From DASUPK01 sp963843085 (GTDB lineage Bacteria; Actinomycetota; Thermoleophilia; Solirubrobacterales; 70-9): a stretch of DNA of 64,000 bases. The stretch is taken from the NCBI GenBank assembly GCA_963843085.1, contig CAWJJG010000011.1:1178001-1242000 (forward strand). The letters are read 5' to 3'. The position numbers were made by a program, and so were the translations under genes. This document shows positions 1-8,255 of the stretch, piece after piece (positions within the stretch are counted from its first letter, which is position 1; the number at the start of each line of letters is the position of its first letter). Below the pieces are notes generated by a model that had not been told where the DNA came from, did not search any database, and was given only the letters and a program-made list of their open reading frames with translations.

Positions 1-72
1 TTGGCGGCACTGCGCGAGGGCTTCCGGCCGCTCGTCGAGGTCACCCGGCGGACGATGCGCAAGGGCCGGTAG
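1..72 (+). CDS. 3' end of an unidentified gene (partial)
   Basis: The frame is open from the window edge to a TAG stop and encodes 23 residues ending in VTRRTMRKGR, a basic C-terminal tail. The N-terminus lies outside the window, so no family can be assigned. A basic tail like this would fit a cytoplasmic or membrane-peripheral protein, but nothing more can be said. About 240 bases follow before the next convincing gene. Confidence 0.4.
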   Translation: MAALREGFRPLVEVTRRTMRKGR

Positions 73-310
73 CCGCCTCGTTCGCGCCCGCGACGAGCGG
101 GCGGGGATTAGAAATCTGAAACCGCGGTAACCCGTAGGGGGTGACGGGACGCGGCCAAATCGCAGGGGAATCGCCCTGTTGGCCGCCCTGGTCCTGACCG
201 CGGCCGCCGTCGCGTACCTGGCGGTCCAGTTGATCGGTGGGGCCGGCGCCCGCGTCTGATGGCCTACGTGATGCCTACGTGATATTCGTACCGGCGTCTT
301 CGACAGGGGG

Positions 311-1198
311 ATGTCGATTCCGAAGCGCGGGATCTCGCTCGGTGCGGGGCTGCTGCTCATTGCGGCGGTCATCGCCGTGCTCGTTCCGGGCCTCGCCCCG
401 GCGAAGAAGAAGACGAAGGTCCGGAACCCCGGGCACCTCGTAACCGCGAGGCAGGCCTACCACCTCGACCAGGTCGACGAGCGCACCCGGATGACCGTGT
501 CCTGCCCCGGGTCGAAGGAGCCCTACGGCGGCGGCTTCCTGACCAATCCGCCCCCCGCCCTCGGCCACGGCGTGTACCCGAACTCCTACGAGCGCCTCGG
601 CCGGCAGGGCGGCTACCACATCACCGGAAACCTGATCAATCCCACCGGGACACCGGTCGTCCCCAAGGACGTGACCCTCCAGGTGATCTGCGGCAAGAAG
701 ATCGGGCCGCTCAGCTCGCCGCATTCGTTCAAGCAGCTCGGGCCGGGCGACGGGCCCAGCACCGTGACCGCCAAGTGCCCGAAGAAGCAGTCGCTGATCG
801 GGGGCGGCTACCAGCAGACCAACGGCATCACCGATGCAGGAGTGATCGCGACCGAGTCCCATCGCATCTCTTCCAGGGCGTGGCGGGTCGTGGCGCACGA
901 TCCGGGGGGATTCGCCGGAACGGCGGTCTCCATCGGCTACTGCATCAGAAGCAGGAAGCCCAGGATCACGGAGGTCTCCGGATCGGTGACGATCCCCCAG
1001 CGAGGCACCGCCACCGCCACCACGCCTCCCTGCCCGAGAGGCCGGCAGCTCGTGTTCTCCGGCTTCAGCGCCCCTCCGGACGGAAGCATTCGCTTCCTCG
1101 GCGAGGGGTTCAACCCGGACGGCAGCACCTCGGCGACCGGGTTCAACTCGGGGCCACCGGCGACTCTGATCGCCTACGGCTACTGCCTCAGGGTTTAG
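311..1198 (+). CDS. Secreted protein with three CPx6GGG(F/Y) repeats, paralogue 1
   Basis: A 295-residue protein of unknown function with an N-terminal hydrophobic segment (residues about 9-31, ending LAPA) and then a lysine cluster (KKKTKV), consistent with a Sec signal peptide and export. The mature part repeats a motif three times: a Cys-Pro pair followed some seven residues later by GGG or SG plus an aromatic (SCPGSKEPYGGGF, KCPKKQSLIGGGY, PCPRGRQLVFSGF). Each module ends with a further cysteine in a strand such as YGYC, so disulphide-stabilised beta modules are likely (inference). The next gene is a clear paralogue of identical length in the same orientation. The ATG was chosen because the signal peptide follows directly. 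Function unknown; possibly an extracellular structural or binding protein. Confidence 0.8.
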   Translation: MSIPKRGISLGAGLLLIAAVIAVLVPGLAPAKKKTKVRNPGHLVTARQAYHLDQVDERTRMTVSCPGSKEPYGGGFLTNPPPALGHGVYPNSYERLGRQGGYHITGNLINPTGTPVVPKDVTLQVICGKKIGPLSSPHSFKQLGPGDGPSTVTAKCPKKQSLIGGGYQQTNGITDAGVIATESHRISSRAWRVVAHDPGGFAGTAVSIGYCIRSRKPRITEVSGSVTIPQRGTATATTPPCPRGRQLVFSGFSAPPDGSIRFLGEGFNPDGSTSATGFNSGPPATLIAYGYCLRV

Positions 1199-1250
1199 CC
1201 ATTTCTTTACCGGGCTTGACCGGGACTATCGGTCTGCCGATGGGTTATCC

Positions 1251-2138
1251 GTGGTGATGCATTCGAACGTCACGGAAGCCAGGCGCGGGCGGGGGGCGAT
1301 CGCGCTCGTGCTGGCGCTTGCAGGCATCCCGCTGCTCGCTCAGCTCGCCGGCGCCCAGCCTGCGGGCGCGAAGGCCGTGACCTATGTGCACCGGAGCTTC
1401 CAGCTCAGCGGGGCGAACCAGAAGCGCCGGCTGTCGGTCAGATGTCCACGCCGGCTGAACCCGCTCGGCGGCGGGGTGGCGAGCTCTCCCTCGCCGGCCG
1501 ATGACGGGGAGGGCGTCTACCCGCACTCGTTCGAGCGCCTCGGCGTCCAGAACGGGTTCCACAGCACGGTGGTGCTCTTCGACCCATCGGGGCGCGAGAC
1601 AACCGCGCGCAACGTGACCCTGGCCGTGGCCTGCCGTCACGGCCACAGGAAGGTGACCCCGCCTCACACGACCGTCTACGTCAACCCCGGCCAGACCAAG
1701 ACCGCCGTCGCGACCTGCCCCGGCAGGCGCCATCTCTTCGGCGGCGGATTTCAGCGCACGGACTTCGTCGCCCGAGGCGGCGACTACGTCACCGAATCGC
1801 GAGCGATCTCCAGCAAGTCCTGGAGCGTGACGGGGCATGCCTTCGGCGGCTTCGGCGGCGAGCTCACGGCGATCGCCTACTGCTGGCGCAGCAAGAAGCC
1901 ACTGCTCACCGAGGTCTCCGCCTCGACGACGATCCAAGCGGGGGCTTTCGGAGGGGTTACGACCCCATCCTGCCCTCGAGGTCATCTGGTCTACGGCGGC
2001 TTCAGCAGCTCCCCGGCGGGCTCGCTCCTGCTGGCCGACGGCACGTTCAGCTCCAACGGCGGCTGGATGTCGTCGGCCAGGAACCAGTTCGGCCCAACGG
2101 CAACTTTCACGGCGTACGGGTACTGCCTGAAGCTCTAG
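1251..2138 (+). CDS. Secreted protein with three CPx6GGG(F/Y) repeats, paralogue 2
   Basis: A tandem paralogue of the preceding gene, also 295 residues if started at the first GTG. An ATG two codons downstream at 1257 is an equally good start. A hydrophobic segment near residues 15-38 (ending GAKA) looks like a signal peptide. The triplicate motif is preserved (RCPRRLNPLGGG, TCPGRRHLFGGGF, SCPRGHLVYGGF), and landmark stretches match the first copy (GVYPHSFERLG against GVYPNSYERLG; terminal TAYGYCLKL against IAYGYCLRV). The sequences have diverged well beyond recent duplication. The spacing of 52 bases suggests co-transcription. Function unknown. Confidence 0.8.
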   Translation: MVMHSNVTEARRGRGAIALVLALAGIPLLAQLAGAQPAGAKAVTYVHRSFQLSGANQKRRLSVRCPRRLNPLGGGVASSPSPADDGEGVYPHSFERLGVQNGFHSTVVLFDPSGRETTARNVTLAVACRHGHRKVTPPHTTVYVNPGQTKTAVATCPGRRHLFGGGFQRTDFVARGGDYVTESRAISSKSWSVTGHAFGGFGGELTAIAYCWRSKKPLLTEVSASTTIQAGAFGGVTTPSCPRGHLVYGGFSSSPAGSLLLADGTFSSNGGWMSSARNQFGPTATFTAYGYCLKL

Positions 2139-2148
2139 ATTCGCTCGA

Positions 2149-2817
2149 ATGGAGCGGACCCTGGCCGTGGAAAGCGGCCCCGCCACGAGCACCAGCACGC
2201 CGGCCCTCGAGATGCGCGGCCTTCGTCGCGATTTCGGCGAGCGAACCGCCCTCGGCGGGATCACCGCCCGGCTCGAGCCGGGCGAGAGCCTTGCGGTGCT
2301 CGGACGAAACGGCTCCGGGAAGTCGACGCTCTTGAGGATCCTGGCCGGGCTCCTGCGCCCGAGCGGCGGCGAGGTCAGCGTGCTCGGCTGCTCGCTTCCG
2401 AAGGAGACCCACCGGATCCGGGGCCGGATCGGCTATCTCGGACACGACCCCCTGCTCTACCGCGACCTGACGGTCCGGGAGAACCTCGAGCTGGTGGCCA
2501 GCCTGCACCGGCTCGACCCGGAGCCGGCGGACATCCGAATCCAGGCTCTGCTCGAAGACACCGGTATGTCCCACCGGGCGCATGACAGGGTCGCCGAGCT
2601 GTCCGCCGGGATGAAGCAGCGCGTTGACATCTGCCGCGCCGTCCTCCCGAGCCCCGCGCTGCTGCTCCTCGACGAGCCAGATGCTCATTTGGATGCCGAG
2701 GCGCGCGGACGGGTGCAACCCCTGATCTCGGCCGGGGAGGGGCGAGCCCGGGTTCTGGTCAGCCATGACCGCGAGGCGGCGACGGCCAATGCCGACCTCG
2801 TGCTGGAGCTCGGATGA
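2149..2817 (+). CDS. ccmA: Haem exporter ATP-binding subunit CcmA
   Basis: A 222-residue ABC ATPase. Walker A is GRNGSGKST (about residues 53-61), the signature is LSAGMKQR, and Walker B is LLLLDEPDAHLD. The compact size and the permease CcmB immediately downstream identify it as the nucleotide-binding subunit of the CcmAB(CD) system, which acts with CcmE in system I cytochrome c maturation. The ATG lies 10 bases after the previous stop. Its TGA overlaps the ccmB start (ATGA), indicating translational coupling. About 20 residues precede the ABC fold. CcmE/CcmF are not in this window. Confidence 0.9.
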   Translation: MERTLAVESGPATSTSTPALEMRGLRRDFGERTALGGITARLEPGESLAVLGRNGSGKSTLLRILAGLLRPSGGEVSVLGCSLPKETHRIRGRIGYLGHDPLLYRDLTVRENLELVASLHRLDPEPADIRIQALLEDTGMSHRAHDRVAELSAGMKQRVDICRAVLPSPALLLLDEPDAHLDAEARGRVQPLISAGEGRARVLVSHDREAATANADLVLELG

Positions 2818-3482
2818 GCGCGTTCGGCGCACTGCTTCGGAAGGACCTGCGGGTTGAGCTCCGAACGCTGCGCTCACTGCCCGCGATGGCGCTGTTCGCC
2901 GTCAGCGCGTTCGTGATCTTTCGCTTCGGGCTCGACCGCACGACGCTGGAGGCGGATCTGGCGGCAGGGGTCCTCGTGCCGACCCTCCTCTTCGCAGCCC
3001 TGCTCGCGATCAACCGGCTGTTCGTGGCCGAGCGCGAGGAGGGCGGGTTCGACCTGATCCGACTGGCCCCGCTCGACCGGACCGTGCTGTTCGCCGCCAA
3101 GGCAAGCGCCCTGGTGATCTACCTGGTGATCCTGGAGCTCATCGCGGTGCCGATCTTTGCCCTCTTCTTCCTCCAATCGGTCTCCGGGCTGATCCCGTTC
3201 GCGCTGATCCTGCTCCTGATGAACATCGGACTGGCGGCGACCGGGACGCTGATCTCCACGATCGCCACCATGTCGAGCGCCCGTGACCTGCTGGCCCCGC
3301 TGATCCTTCTCCCGCTGCTCATCCCGCTCGTGATCGCGGCCGCGGGCGCGGGAGAGCACCTCCTCGCGAGCGGGGGCCCCGACTACGGCGGCTTCGGCAA
3401 GTGGCTGGCACTGCTCGGCCTCTACGATCTGATCTTCCTCTTGGTGGGTTACGCAACCTTCGACTTCCTGCTCGAGGACTGA
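2814..3482 (+). CDS. ccmB: Haem exporter permease CcmB
   Basis: A 222-residue integral membrane protein with about six hydrophobic segments and the CcmB-type N-terminus (LLRKDLRVELRT). The stretch VAEREEGGFDLIRLAPLDR between membrane segments 2 and 3 is characteristic of the family. It forms the membrane part of the CcmA/CcmB ABC complex, which drives release of haem-loaded CcmE in the cytoplasmic membrane. It overlaps ccmA by 4 bases and is followed 5 bases later by ccmC. Length matches the family (about 220). Confidence 0.9.
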   Translation: MSAFGALLRKDLRVELRTLRSLPAMALFAVSAFVIFRFGLDRTTLEADLAAGVLVPTLLFAALLAINRLFVAEREEGGFDLIRLAPLDRTVLFAAKASALVIYLVILELIAVPIFALFFLQSVSGLIPFALILLLMNIGLAATGTLISTIATMSSARDLLAPLILLPLLIPLVIAAAGAGEHLLASGGPDYGGFGKWLALLGLYDLIFLLVGYATFDFLLED

Positions 3483-3487
3483 CATCC

Positions 3488-4261
3488 ATGGCCAGGACGC
3501 TCAGCTCGATAACGCTTCGCCGCCTCGCGATCGCGACCGTCCTGGTGATGGGCGCCGGCTACGGGCTCGCCTTCCTCTACGCACCCGAGGACGCCGATCA
3601 GGGCTTCATCCAGAAGATCTTCTACCTGCACGTGCCGCTCGCCATCGTCGCCCTCGTCGGCTTCATCGTCGCCGGGCTGCTCGCGATCCAGCACCTCCGG
3701 ACCGGGGAGTCGAAGTGGGACGCGCGCTCCTATGTCTCGATCCACCTCTCGGTGATCTTCGGCGTCGCCGTGCTGCTCACCGGCGCGATCTGGGCAAAGG
3801 GGTCATGGGGAGTCTGGTGGGAGTGGCGGGAGCCGACGCTGGTCAGCTTCCTGATCGTCTTCCTGCTGTACGCCACCTACTACCCCCTGCGCTACGCGAT
3901 CGAGGACCGCGATCGCCAGGCCCGCTACGCCTCGGTCTTCGCGATCACGGCCGGCGCCTTCGTGCCGCTCAACTTCGCTGCGGTGCGCGCCGCCCAGCCG
4001 CTGGTCCATCCCAGGACCTTCTCCGACGCCGGCGGCCTGCCCGGATCCATGCTGCTCGCCTTCCTCGTCTGCCTGGTGGGGGTCGCCCTGCTCTGGGTGA
4101 CCCTGGTTCGGTTCGAGCTGGCCTCCAAGCGCGCCTCGGGGGACCTGAAGCGGATCCGCAGGGCTCTCGGCGAGGGCGACGGACCGCCGCAGCCGGCCCG
4201 CTCGATCGCCCCCGTCGCGACCTCGGCGATGAGCTCGATGCGCGCGGAGGACGGCCGATGA
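3488..4261 (+). CDS. ccmC: Cytochrome c maturation protein CcmC (haem handling, WWD-type)
   Basis: A 257-residue polytopic protein with six hydrophobic segments. It carries the tryptophan-rich periplasmic motif WGVWWEWREP (the canonical WGxWWxWD with Arg in place of the final Asp) and the two expected haem-ligand histidines in YLHVPLA and SIHLSVIFG. CcmC presents haem to CcmE. The ATG at 3488 was chosen over longer upstream frames because it sits 5 bases after ccmB and gives an N-terminus running straight into the first membrane segment. The C-terminus has a cytoplasmic tail (SKRASGDLKRIRR onwards) longer than in proteobacterial CcmC. The stop overlaps the next gene (ATGA). Confidence 0.9.
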   Translation: MARTLSSITLRRLAIATVLVMGAGYGLAFLYAPEDADQGFIQKIFYLHVPLAIVALVGFIVAGLLAIQHLRTGESKWDARSYVSIHLSVIFGVAVLLTGAIWAKGSWGVWWEWREPTLVSFLIVFLLYATYYPLRYAIEDRDRQARYASVFAITAGAFVPLNFAAVRAAQPLVHPRTFSDAGGLPGSMLLAFLVCLVGVALLWVTLVRFELASKRASGDLKRIRRALGEGDGPPQPARSIAPVATSAMSSMRAEDGR

Positions 4262-4497
4262 TCCCGCTCGCGATCGAGAACGCCGACCGCTACGTCGGCG
4301 GCGCCTACCTCGTCCTCCTCTTGCTGCTTCTCATCTACGTGGCGATCATGGCCGCCAAGCTCCAGCGCATCCAGCGAGACCTCGGCTCCCTCGCCGAGCT
4401 TGCCGAGCAGTCGCCCGGCAGGGGCAGCCGTGACGTCGGGCAGATCCGCGACCGCGAGCAGGAGATCCAGGCCGTGCGCCAGGGGGATCGCGGATGA
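4258..4497 (+). CDS. CcmD-like small membrane protein
   Basis: A 79-residue single-pass protein: a short N-terminus, one strongly hydrophobic segment (residues about 17-34, YLVLLLLLLIYVAIMAAK), then a charged helix (LQRIQRDLGSLAELAEQ). Both ends overlap neighbours by 4 bases (ATGA with ccmC upstream and hemA downstream), so it is embedded in the operon. Position after ccmC and the single helix plus charged tail match CcmD, the small subunit that releases holo-CcmE, but CcmD is too short and variable for recognition by sequence alone. The functional call is inference from context. Confidence 0.75.
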   Translation: MIPLAIENADRYVGGAYLVLLLLLLIYVAIMAAKLQRIQRDLGSLAELAEQSPGRGSRDVGQIRDREQEIQAVRQGDRG

Positions 4498-5837
4498 GCG
4501 GCCTGCTTGCGCTCGGCGTCTCTCACCGCACCGCCCCGCTGGCGCTCCGTGAGCAGCTGGCCCTGACCGAGGGCCGCGCCGCGGGAGTCCTCAACGCACT
4601 CGTCTCCGAGGAGCCGATCAGCGAGGCGGTCACCCTCTCCACCTGCAACCGGACCGAGCTCTACCTGGTGGCCACGGACTCCGTCGAGGCCGAGGCGGCG
4701 GGCCTGGGAGTTCTCGCGCGCGAGGCCGGGATCCGGCCGACCGAGTTGCTCGGACCGCTCTATTCGCTCCGCGGCGCGGAGGCGGCCCGCCACCTCTACC
4801 GGGTCACCGCGGGACTCGACTCGAAGATCGTCGGAGAGGCCGAGATCCAGGGGCAGGTGAAGCGCGCCTACGAGCTCGCGCTCGTCGAGGGCGCTCCGGG
4901 GCCGATCCTGAACCGGATGTTCCGCGGCGCCCTGACGTCCGGGAAGCGCGCCCGGACCGAGACCGCGGTCGGCGAGAAGGGCGTCTCCATCCCCTCGGTC
5001 GCCGTCGAGCTGGCCCAGCGGAATCTCGGCGATCTCTCCGAGCGGCGCGTCCTGCTGATCGGCGCGGGCGAGACCTCCGAGCTCACCGCCCGCGCGCTCG
5101 CCGCCCGCGGCTCCGACGCCGTCTTCATCGCCAACCGCGGCTACAACCGCGCGATCTCGCTCGCGGAGCGCTTCGCCGGCAGGGCCGTCCGGATCGACGA
5201 CCTCCCGGCGCAGCTCGCCGACGCCGACATCGTCGTGTCGGCGACGAACTCGCCTCACCACCTGATCGAGCGCTCGGAGCTCTCGCTGATCATGGGCGAG
5301 CGCGAGGGCAGGCCGCTGCTGCTGATCGACCTCGCCGTGCCGCGCGACATCGACCCCGAGATCCGGGAGCTCGAGGGCGTGAGCCTCTACGACGTCGACG
5401 AGGTCCAGGCGATCGTCGAGCAAAACGCCTCCGGGCGCGAGGCCGAGGCCCGCCGCGCGAGCGGCATCCTCGATGCCGAGCTCGGGCGTTTCGAGCGCTG
5501 GCTCGGCGCCCAGGAGGTGATGCCGACGGTCGTCGCGCTGCGCGAGCGCGCCGACACCATCGTTTCCCAGGTCCTCTCCGAGAATGCGACCCGCTGGGAG
5601 AGCCTCTCGGCGACCGATCGCGAGCGAATCGAGCAGATGGCGCGGGCGATCGCCAGCCGGCTCCTGCACGAGCCGACGGTGAGGGTCAAGGGAATGGCCG
5701 ACCGCGAGGACGCGTACCTCCAGGTGAGCGTCCTGCGGGAGCTGTTCGGGCTCGATGCGGGCACGGAGCCCGGAGACGCCGAGGGCGCCGACATCGCCTC
5801 CCTCGACGAGCGGCGGCGACGCAGCGAACGCAGCTGA
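4494..5837 (+). CDS. hemA: Glutamyl-tRNA reductase
   Basis: A 447-residue NADPH-dependent reductase that converts glutamyl-tRNA(Glu) to glutamate-1-semialdehyde, the first committed step of C5-pathway tetrapyrrole synthesis. The N-terminal catalytic domain has GVSHRTAPLALRE and the nucleophile Cys51 in LSTCNRTELY. GLDSKIVGEAEIQGQVK follows, then a Rossmann domain with LLIGAGETSEL (about residues 184-194) and a C-terminal helical dimerisation domain. A divergent tail (residues about 420-447) is Glu/Arg-rich. It overlaps the upstream small gene by 4 bases. Linkage to ccm genes couples haem synthesis with cytochrome c assembly. Confidence 0.95.
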   Translation: MSGLLALGVSHRTAPLALREQLALTEGRAAGVLNALVSEEPISEAVTLSTCNRTELYLVATDSVEAEAAGLGVLAREAGIRPTELLGPLYSLRGAEAARHLYRVTAGLDSKIVGEAEIQGQVKRAYELALVEGAPGPILNRMFRGALTSGKRARTETAVGEKGVSIPSVAVELAQRNLGDLSERRVLLIGAGETSELTARALAARGSDAVFIANRGYNRAISLAERFAGRAVRIDDLPAQLADADIVVSATNSPHHLIERSELSLIMGEREGRPLLLIDLAVPRDIDPEIRELEGVSLYDVDEVQAIVEQNASGREAEARRASGILDAELGRFERWLGAQEVMPTVVALRERADTIVSQVLSENATRWESLSATDRERIEQMARAIASRLLHEPTVRVKGMADREDAYLQVSVLRELFGLDAGTEPGDAEGADIASLDERRRRSERS

Positions 5838-5844
5838 GGCCGCG

Positions 5845-6744
5845 GTGACGGAGTCATCGCTTCGGCTCGGCACGCGGGGCAGCACGCTGGCGCTCGCACA
5901 GGCGAAGGCCGTCGCGAAGCAGCTCAGGGACGCCGAGATCGTGCCGATCAAGACCGCCGACACGGACGTCGGGGACAAGGCGCGCTTCGTCAAGGCGATC
6001 GAGCAGGCCCTGCTGGACGGGGAGATCGACCTGGCCGTGCATTCCGCGAAGGACCTGCCGAGCGAGCTGCCCGAGGGATTGGAGATCGCCGGGGTCCCCG
6101 GTCGCGAGGACGCGCGGGACGCCTACGTGGGCAGCGTGAGTTCCCTCGGCAAGGTGCCGGAGGGGTCACGGATCGGCACCTCCAGCCTGCGGCGCCGCGC
6201 CCAGATCCTGGCGCTGCGGCCCGATCTCGAGGTGATGGAGGTCCGCGGCAACGTCGACACGAGGCTTCGGAAGCTCGAGGCGGGCGAGTACGACGGCCTG
6301 GTCCTGGCGGCGGCCGGTCTGCAGCGACTCGGCCGAGCGGAGGAGATCTCCTTCCGGCTGGAGCTCGAAGAGCTGGTCCCCTCCCCCGGCCAGGGCGCGC
6401 TGGCGATCGAGGCGTCCCATGCCGAGGACCGCCCCGTGACCGCCGCCGAGTCCATCACGGACCGAGGCGCTCTCGGGACGCTGAGCGCCGAGCGCGCGCT
6501 GGTGGCTGCACTCGACGCCAGCTGCAACACGCCGCTCGGGGCCCACGCCACCCTCGAGACCGGCGGGCTGATGAAGCTCCGCGCCTTCTGCGGCCTTCCG
6601 GATGGCAGCGAGTGGATCCGGGACGAGCTGGAGATGGACACCTCGAACCCCGAGGCGCTCGGGACGGCCCTGGCGGAGCGGATCAAGTCGGCGGGCGCTG
6701 AGGATCTCCTCGCCCGTGCCGAATCGATGGCGGTAGGGACATGA
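5845..6744 (+). CDS. hemC: Porphobilinogen deaminase (hydroxymethylbilane synthase)
   Basis: A 299-residue enzyme that polymerises four porphobilinogens into hydroxymethylbilane. Visible landmarks are LRLGTRGSTLALAQA at the N-terminus, DLAVHSAKDLPSELP, IGTSSLRRRAQ, VRGNVDTRL and the dipyrromethane-cofactor cysteine (about residue 227) in ALDASCNTPLG. The region equivalent to the flexible active-site loop is about eight residues shorter than in E. coli and reads TADTDVGDKARFVKAIE; the two lysines of that loop appear kept. The GTG at 5845, 7 bases after hemA, was chosen because longer upstream sequence lies inside hemA and is compositionally unlike HemC. The stop overlaps the next gene (ATGA). 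Confidence 0.93.
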   Translation: MTESSLRLGTRGSTLALAQAKAVAKQLRDAEIVPIKTADTDVGDKARFVKAIEQALLDGEIDLAVHSAKDLPSELPEGLEIAGVPGREDARDAYVGSVSSLGKVPEGSRIGTSSLRRRAQILALRPDLEVMEVRGNVDTRLRKLEAGEYDGLVLAAAGLQRLGRAEEISFRLELEELVPSPGQGALAIEASHAEDRPVTAAESITDRGALGTLSAERALVAALDASCNTPLGAHATLETGGLMKLRAFCGLPDGSEWIRDELEMDTSNPEALGTALAERIKSAGAEDLLARAESMAVGT

Positions 6745-8246
6745 GCACCGCGCCCGGAATCGTCTATCTGGTCGGCGCCGGGCCCGGCGATCCGGGCCTG
6801 ATGACCACCCGCTCGCTCGAGCTGATCGTGGCGGCCGACGTGATCGTCCACGACAGGCTCATTCCGCGCGAGGCGCTCGCACCGGCCCGCCCGGACGCCG
6901 AGCTGATCTACGTCGGCAAGGAGCCGGGCTCGGCGAGCGTCCCGCAGGAGGGGATCGCCGAGCTGCTGATCGACCGAGCGCGCGAGGGCAAGCTCGTCGT
7001 GCGCCTGAAGGGCGGCGATCCGTTCGTCTTCGGGCGCGGCGGCGAGGAGGCCGAGGCCCTGGCGGACGCGGAGATCCCGTTCGAGATCGTCCCCGGGATC
7101 ACCGCCGGCATCGCGGCGCCCGAGTACGCGGGGATCCCGGTCACGCACCGCGACGACGCCTCGGCGGTGGCCTTCGTCACGGGCCACGAGGACCCGGGGA
7201 AGGAGGACTCCGTTCTCGACTACGAGGCGCTCGCCCGCTTTCCGGGGACGCTGGTCTTCTACATGGGCGTGAAGGCGCTGCCGCGGATCGCCGAGGCGCT
7301 GATTGCCGCGGGACGGAGCGGCACGGAGCCGGCGGCCGTGGTGGAGCGCGGCACGCTCCCCGGCCAGCGGACCGTGACCTCGACGCTGGAGGGAATCGCC
7401 GCCGCCGCTCGGGAGGCGGGCATCCAGCCGCCCTCGGTGACGATCGTCGGCCCGGTCGCCGCCCGCCGCGAGCGGATCGCCTGGCTGGAGCGCCGCCCGC
7501 TGCACGGCAAGAAGGTCGTCGTCACCCGGGCGCGCGCCCAGGCGAGCGAGCTGGCGCGTCAGCTCGAAGCCCTCGGAGCCGAGCCGGTCGAGCTGCCCGC
7601 CATCCGGATCGAGCCGCGAATCGACTCCGAGGAGGTCCAGCGCGCGATCGCGAGCCTCCACACCTACGCCCTGATCTGCGTCACCAGCCCCAACGGCGCC
7701 CGCCTGCTCTTCGAAGCGATGGCGGCCCAGGGCCGGGACTCGCGCGCCCTCGCCAACGCGAGCGTCGCGGCAATCGGCTCCGGCACCGAGACGGCCCTGG
7801 CGGCGGGCGGCATCATGGCCGACATCGTCCCGGAGCGGTTCGTGGCCGAGGAGCTGGTCGAGAAGCTCAAGCAACTGGAGCTCCAGGGCAAGCCGGTGCT
7901 GATCGCGCGAGCCGCCGAGGCGAGAGAGCTCCTGCCGGAGGCGCTGCGCAAGCGAGGCGCTGAGGTCGACGAGGTGGCCCTCTACGAGACCGTGGCGGAG
8001 ACGCCGGACCCGGAGGAGATCGAGCGCGCCCGCGGAGCGGACCTCATCACGTTCACCTCGTCCTCCACGGTGCGCAACTTCATGGCGGCCAGTCCCGACG
8101 GGATTCCCGAGGGGGCGAAGGTCGTCTCGATCGGCCCGATCACGAGCGAGGCAATCCGCGAGGCGGGGCTCGCCGTGGACGTGGAGGCCGACCGCCACGA
8201 CATCGGCGGGCTTCTCGAGGCACTGCTTGTGGCCGTCGCCCCGTAG
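6741..8246 (+). CDS. cobA/hemD: Uroporphyrinogen-III C-methyltransferase / uroporphyrinogen-III synthase fusion
   Basis: A 501-residue bifunctional protein. Residues about 5-245 are a SAM-dependent uroporphyrinogen-III methyltransferase (VYLVGAGPGDPGLMTTRS, VVRLKGGDPFVFGRGGEEA, VPGITAGIAAPEYAGIPVTHR). Residues about 255-500 are a HemD-type synthase (HGKKVVVTRARAQASELARQLEALG, then ICVTSPNGARLLFEAM). HemD closes the tetrapyrrole ring and CobA starts the precorrin-2 branch to sirohaem/cobalamin. The gene order hemA-hemC-cobA/hemD follows the pathway. It overlaps hemC by 4 bases. The fused arrangement is known in Firmicutes and Actinobacteria. Confidence 0.94.
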   Translation: MSTAPGIVYLVGAGPGDPGLMTTRSLELIVAADVIVHDRLIPREALAPARPDAELIYVGKEPGSASVPQEGIAELLIDRAREGKLVVRLKGGDPFVFGRGGEEAEALADAEIPFEIVPGITAGIAAPEYAGIPVTHRDDASAVAFVTGHEDPGKEDSVLDYEALARFPGTLVFYMGVKALPRIAEALIAAGRSGTEPAAVVERGTLPGQRTVTSTLEGIAAAAREAGIQPPSVTIVGPVAARRERIAWLERRPLHGKKVVVTRARAQASELARQLEALGAEPVELPAIRIEPRIDSEEVQRAIASLHTYALICVTSPNGARLLFEAMAAQGRDSRALANASVAAIGSGTETALAAGGIMADIVPERFVAEELVEKLKQLELQGKPVLIARAAEARELLPEALRKRGAEVDEVALYETVAETPDPEEIERARGADLITFTSSSTVRNFMAASPDGIPEGAKVVSIGPITSEAIREAGLAVDVEADRHDIGGLLEALLVAVAP

Positions 8247-8255
8247 GGTTCGGCC

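Noticed and set aside
179..259. Hydrophobic 26-residue frame from TTG (LAALVLTAAAVAYLAV)
   Set aside because: No solid start and no neighbour support. It could be a remnant or a small membrane peptide but cannot be shown.
6123..8198. 691-residue open frame antisense to cobA/hemD
   Set aside because: It lies opposite clear coding motifs and has Arg/Gly/Asp-rich shadow composition, as expected for reverse frames in high-GC DNA.
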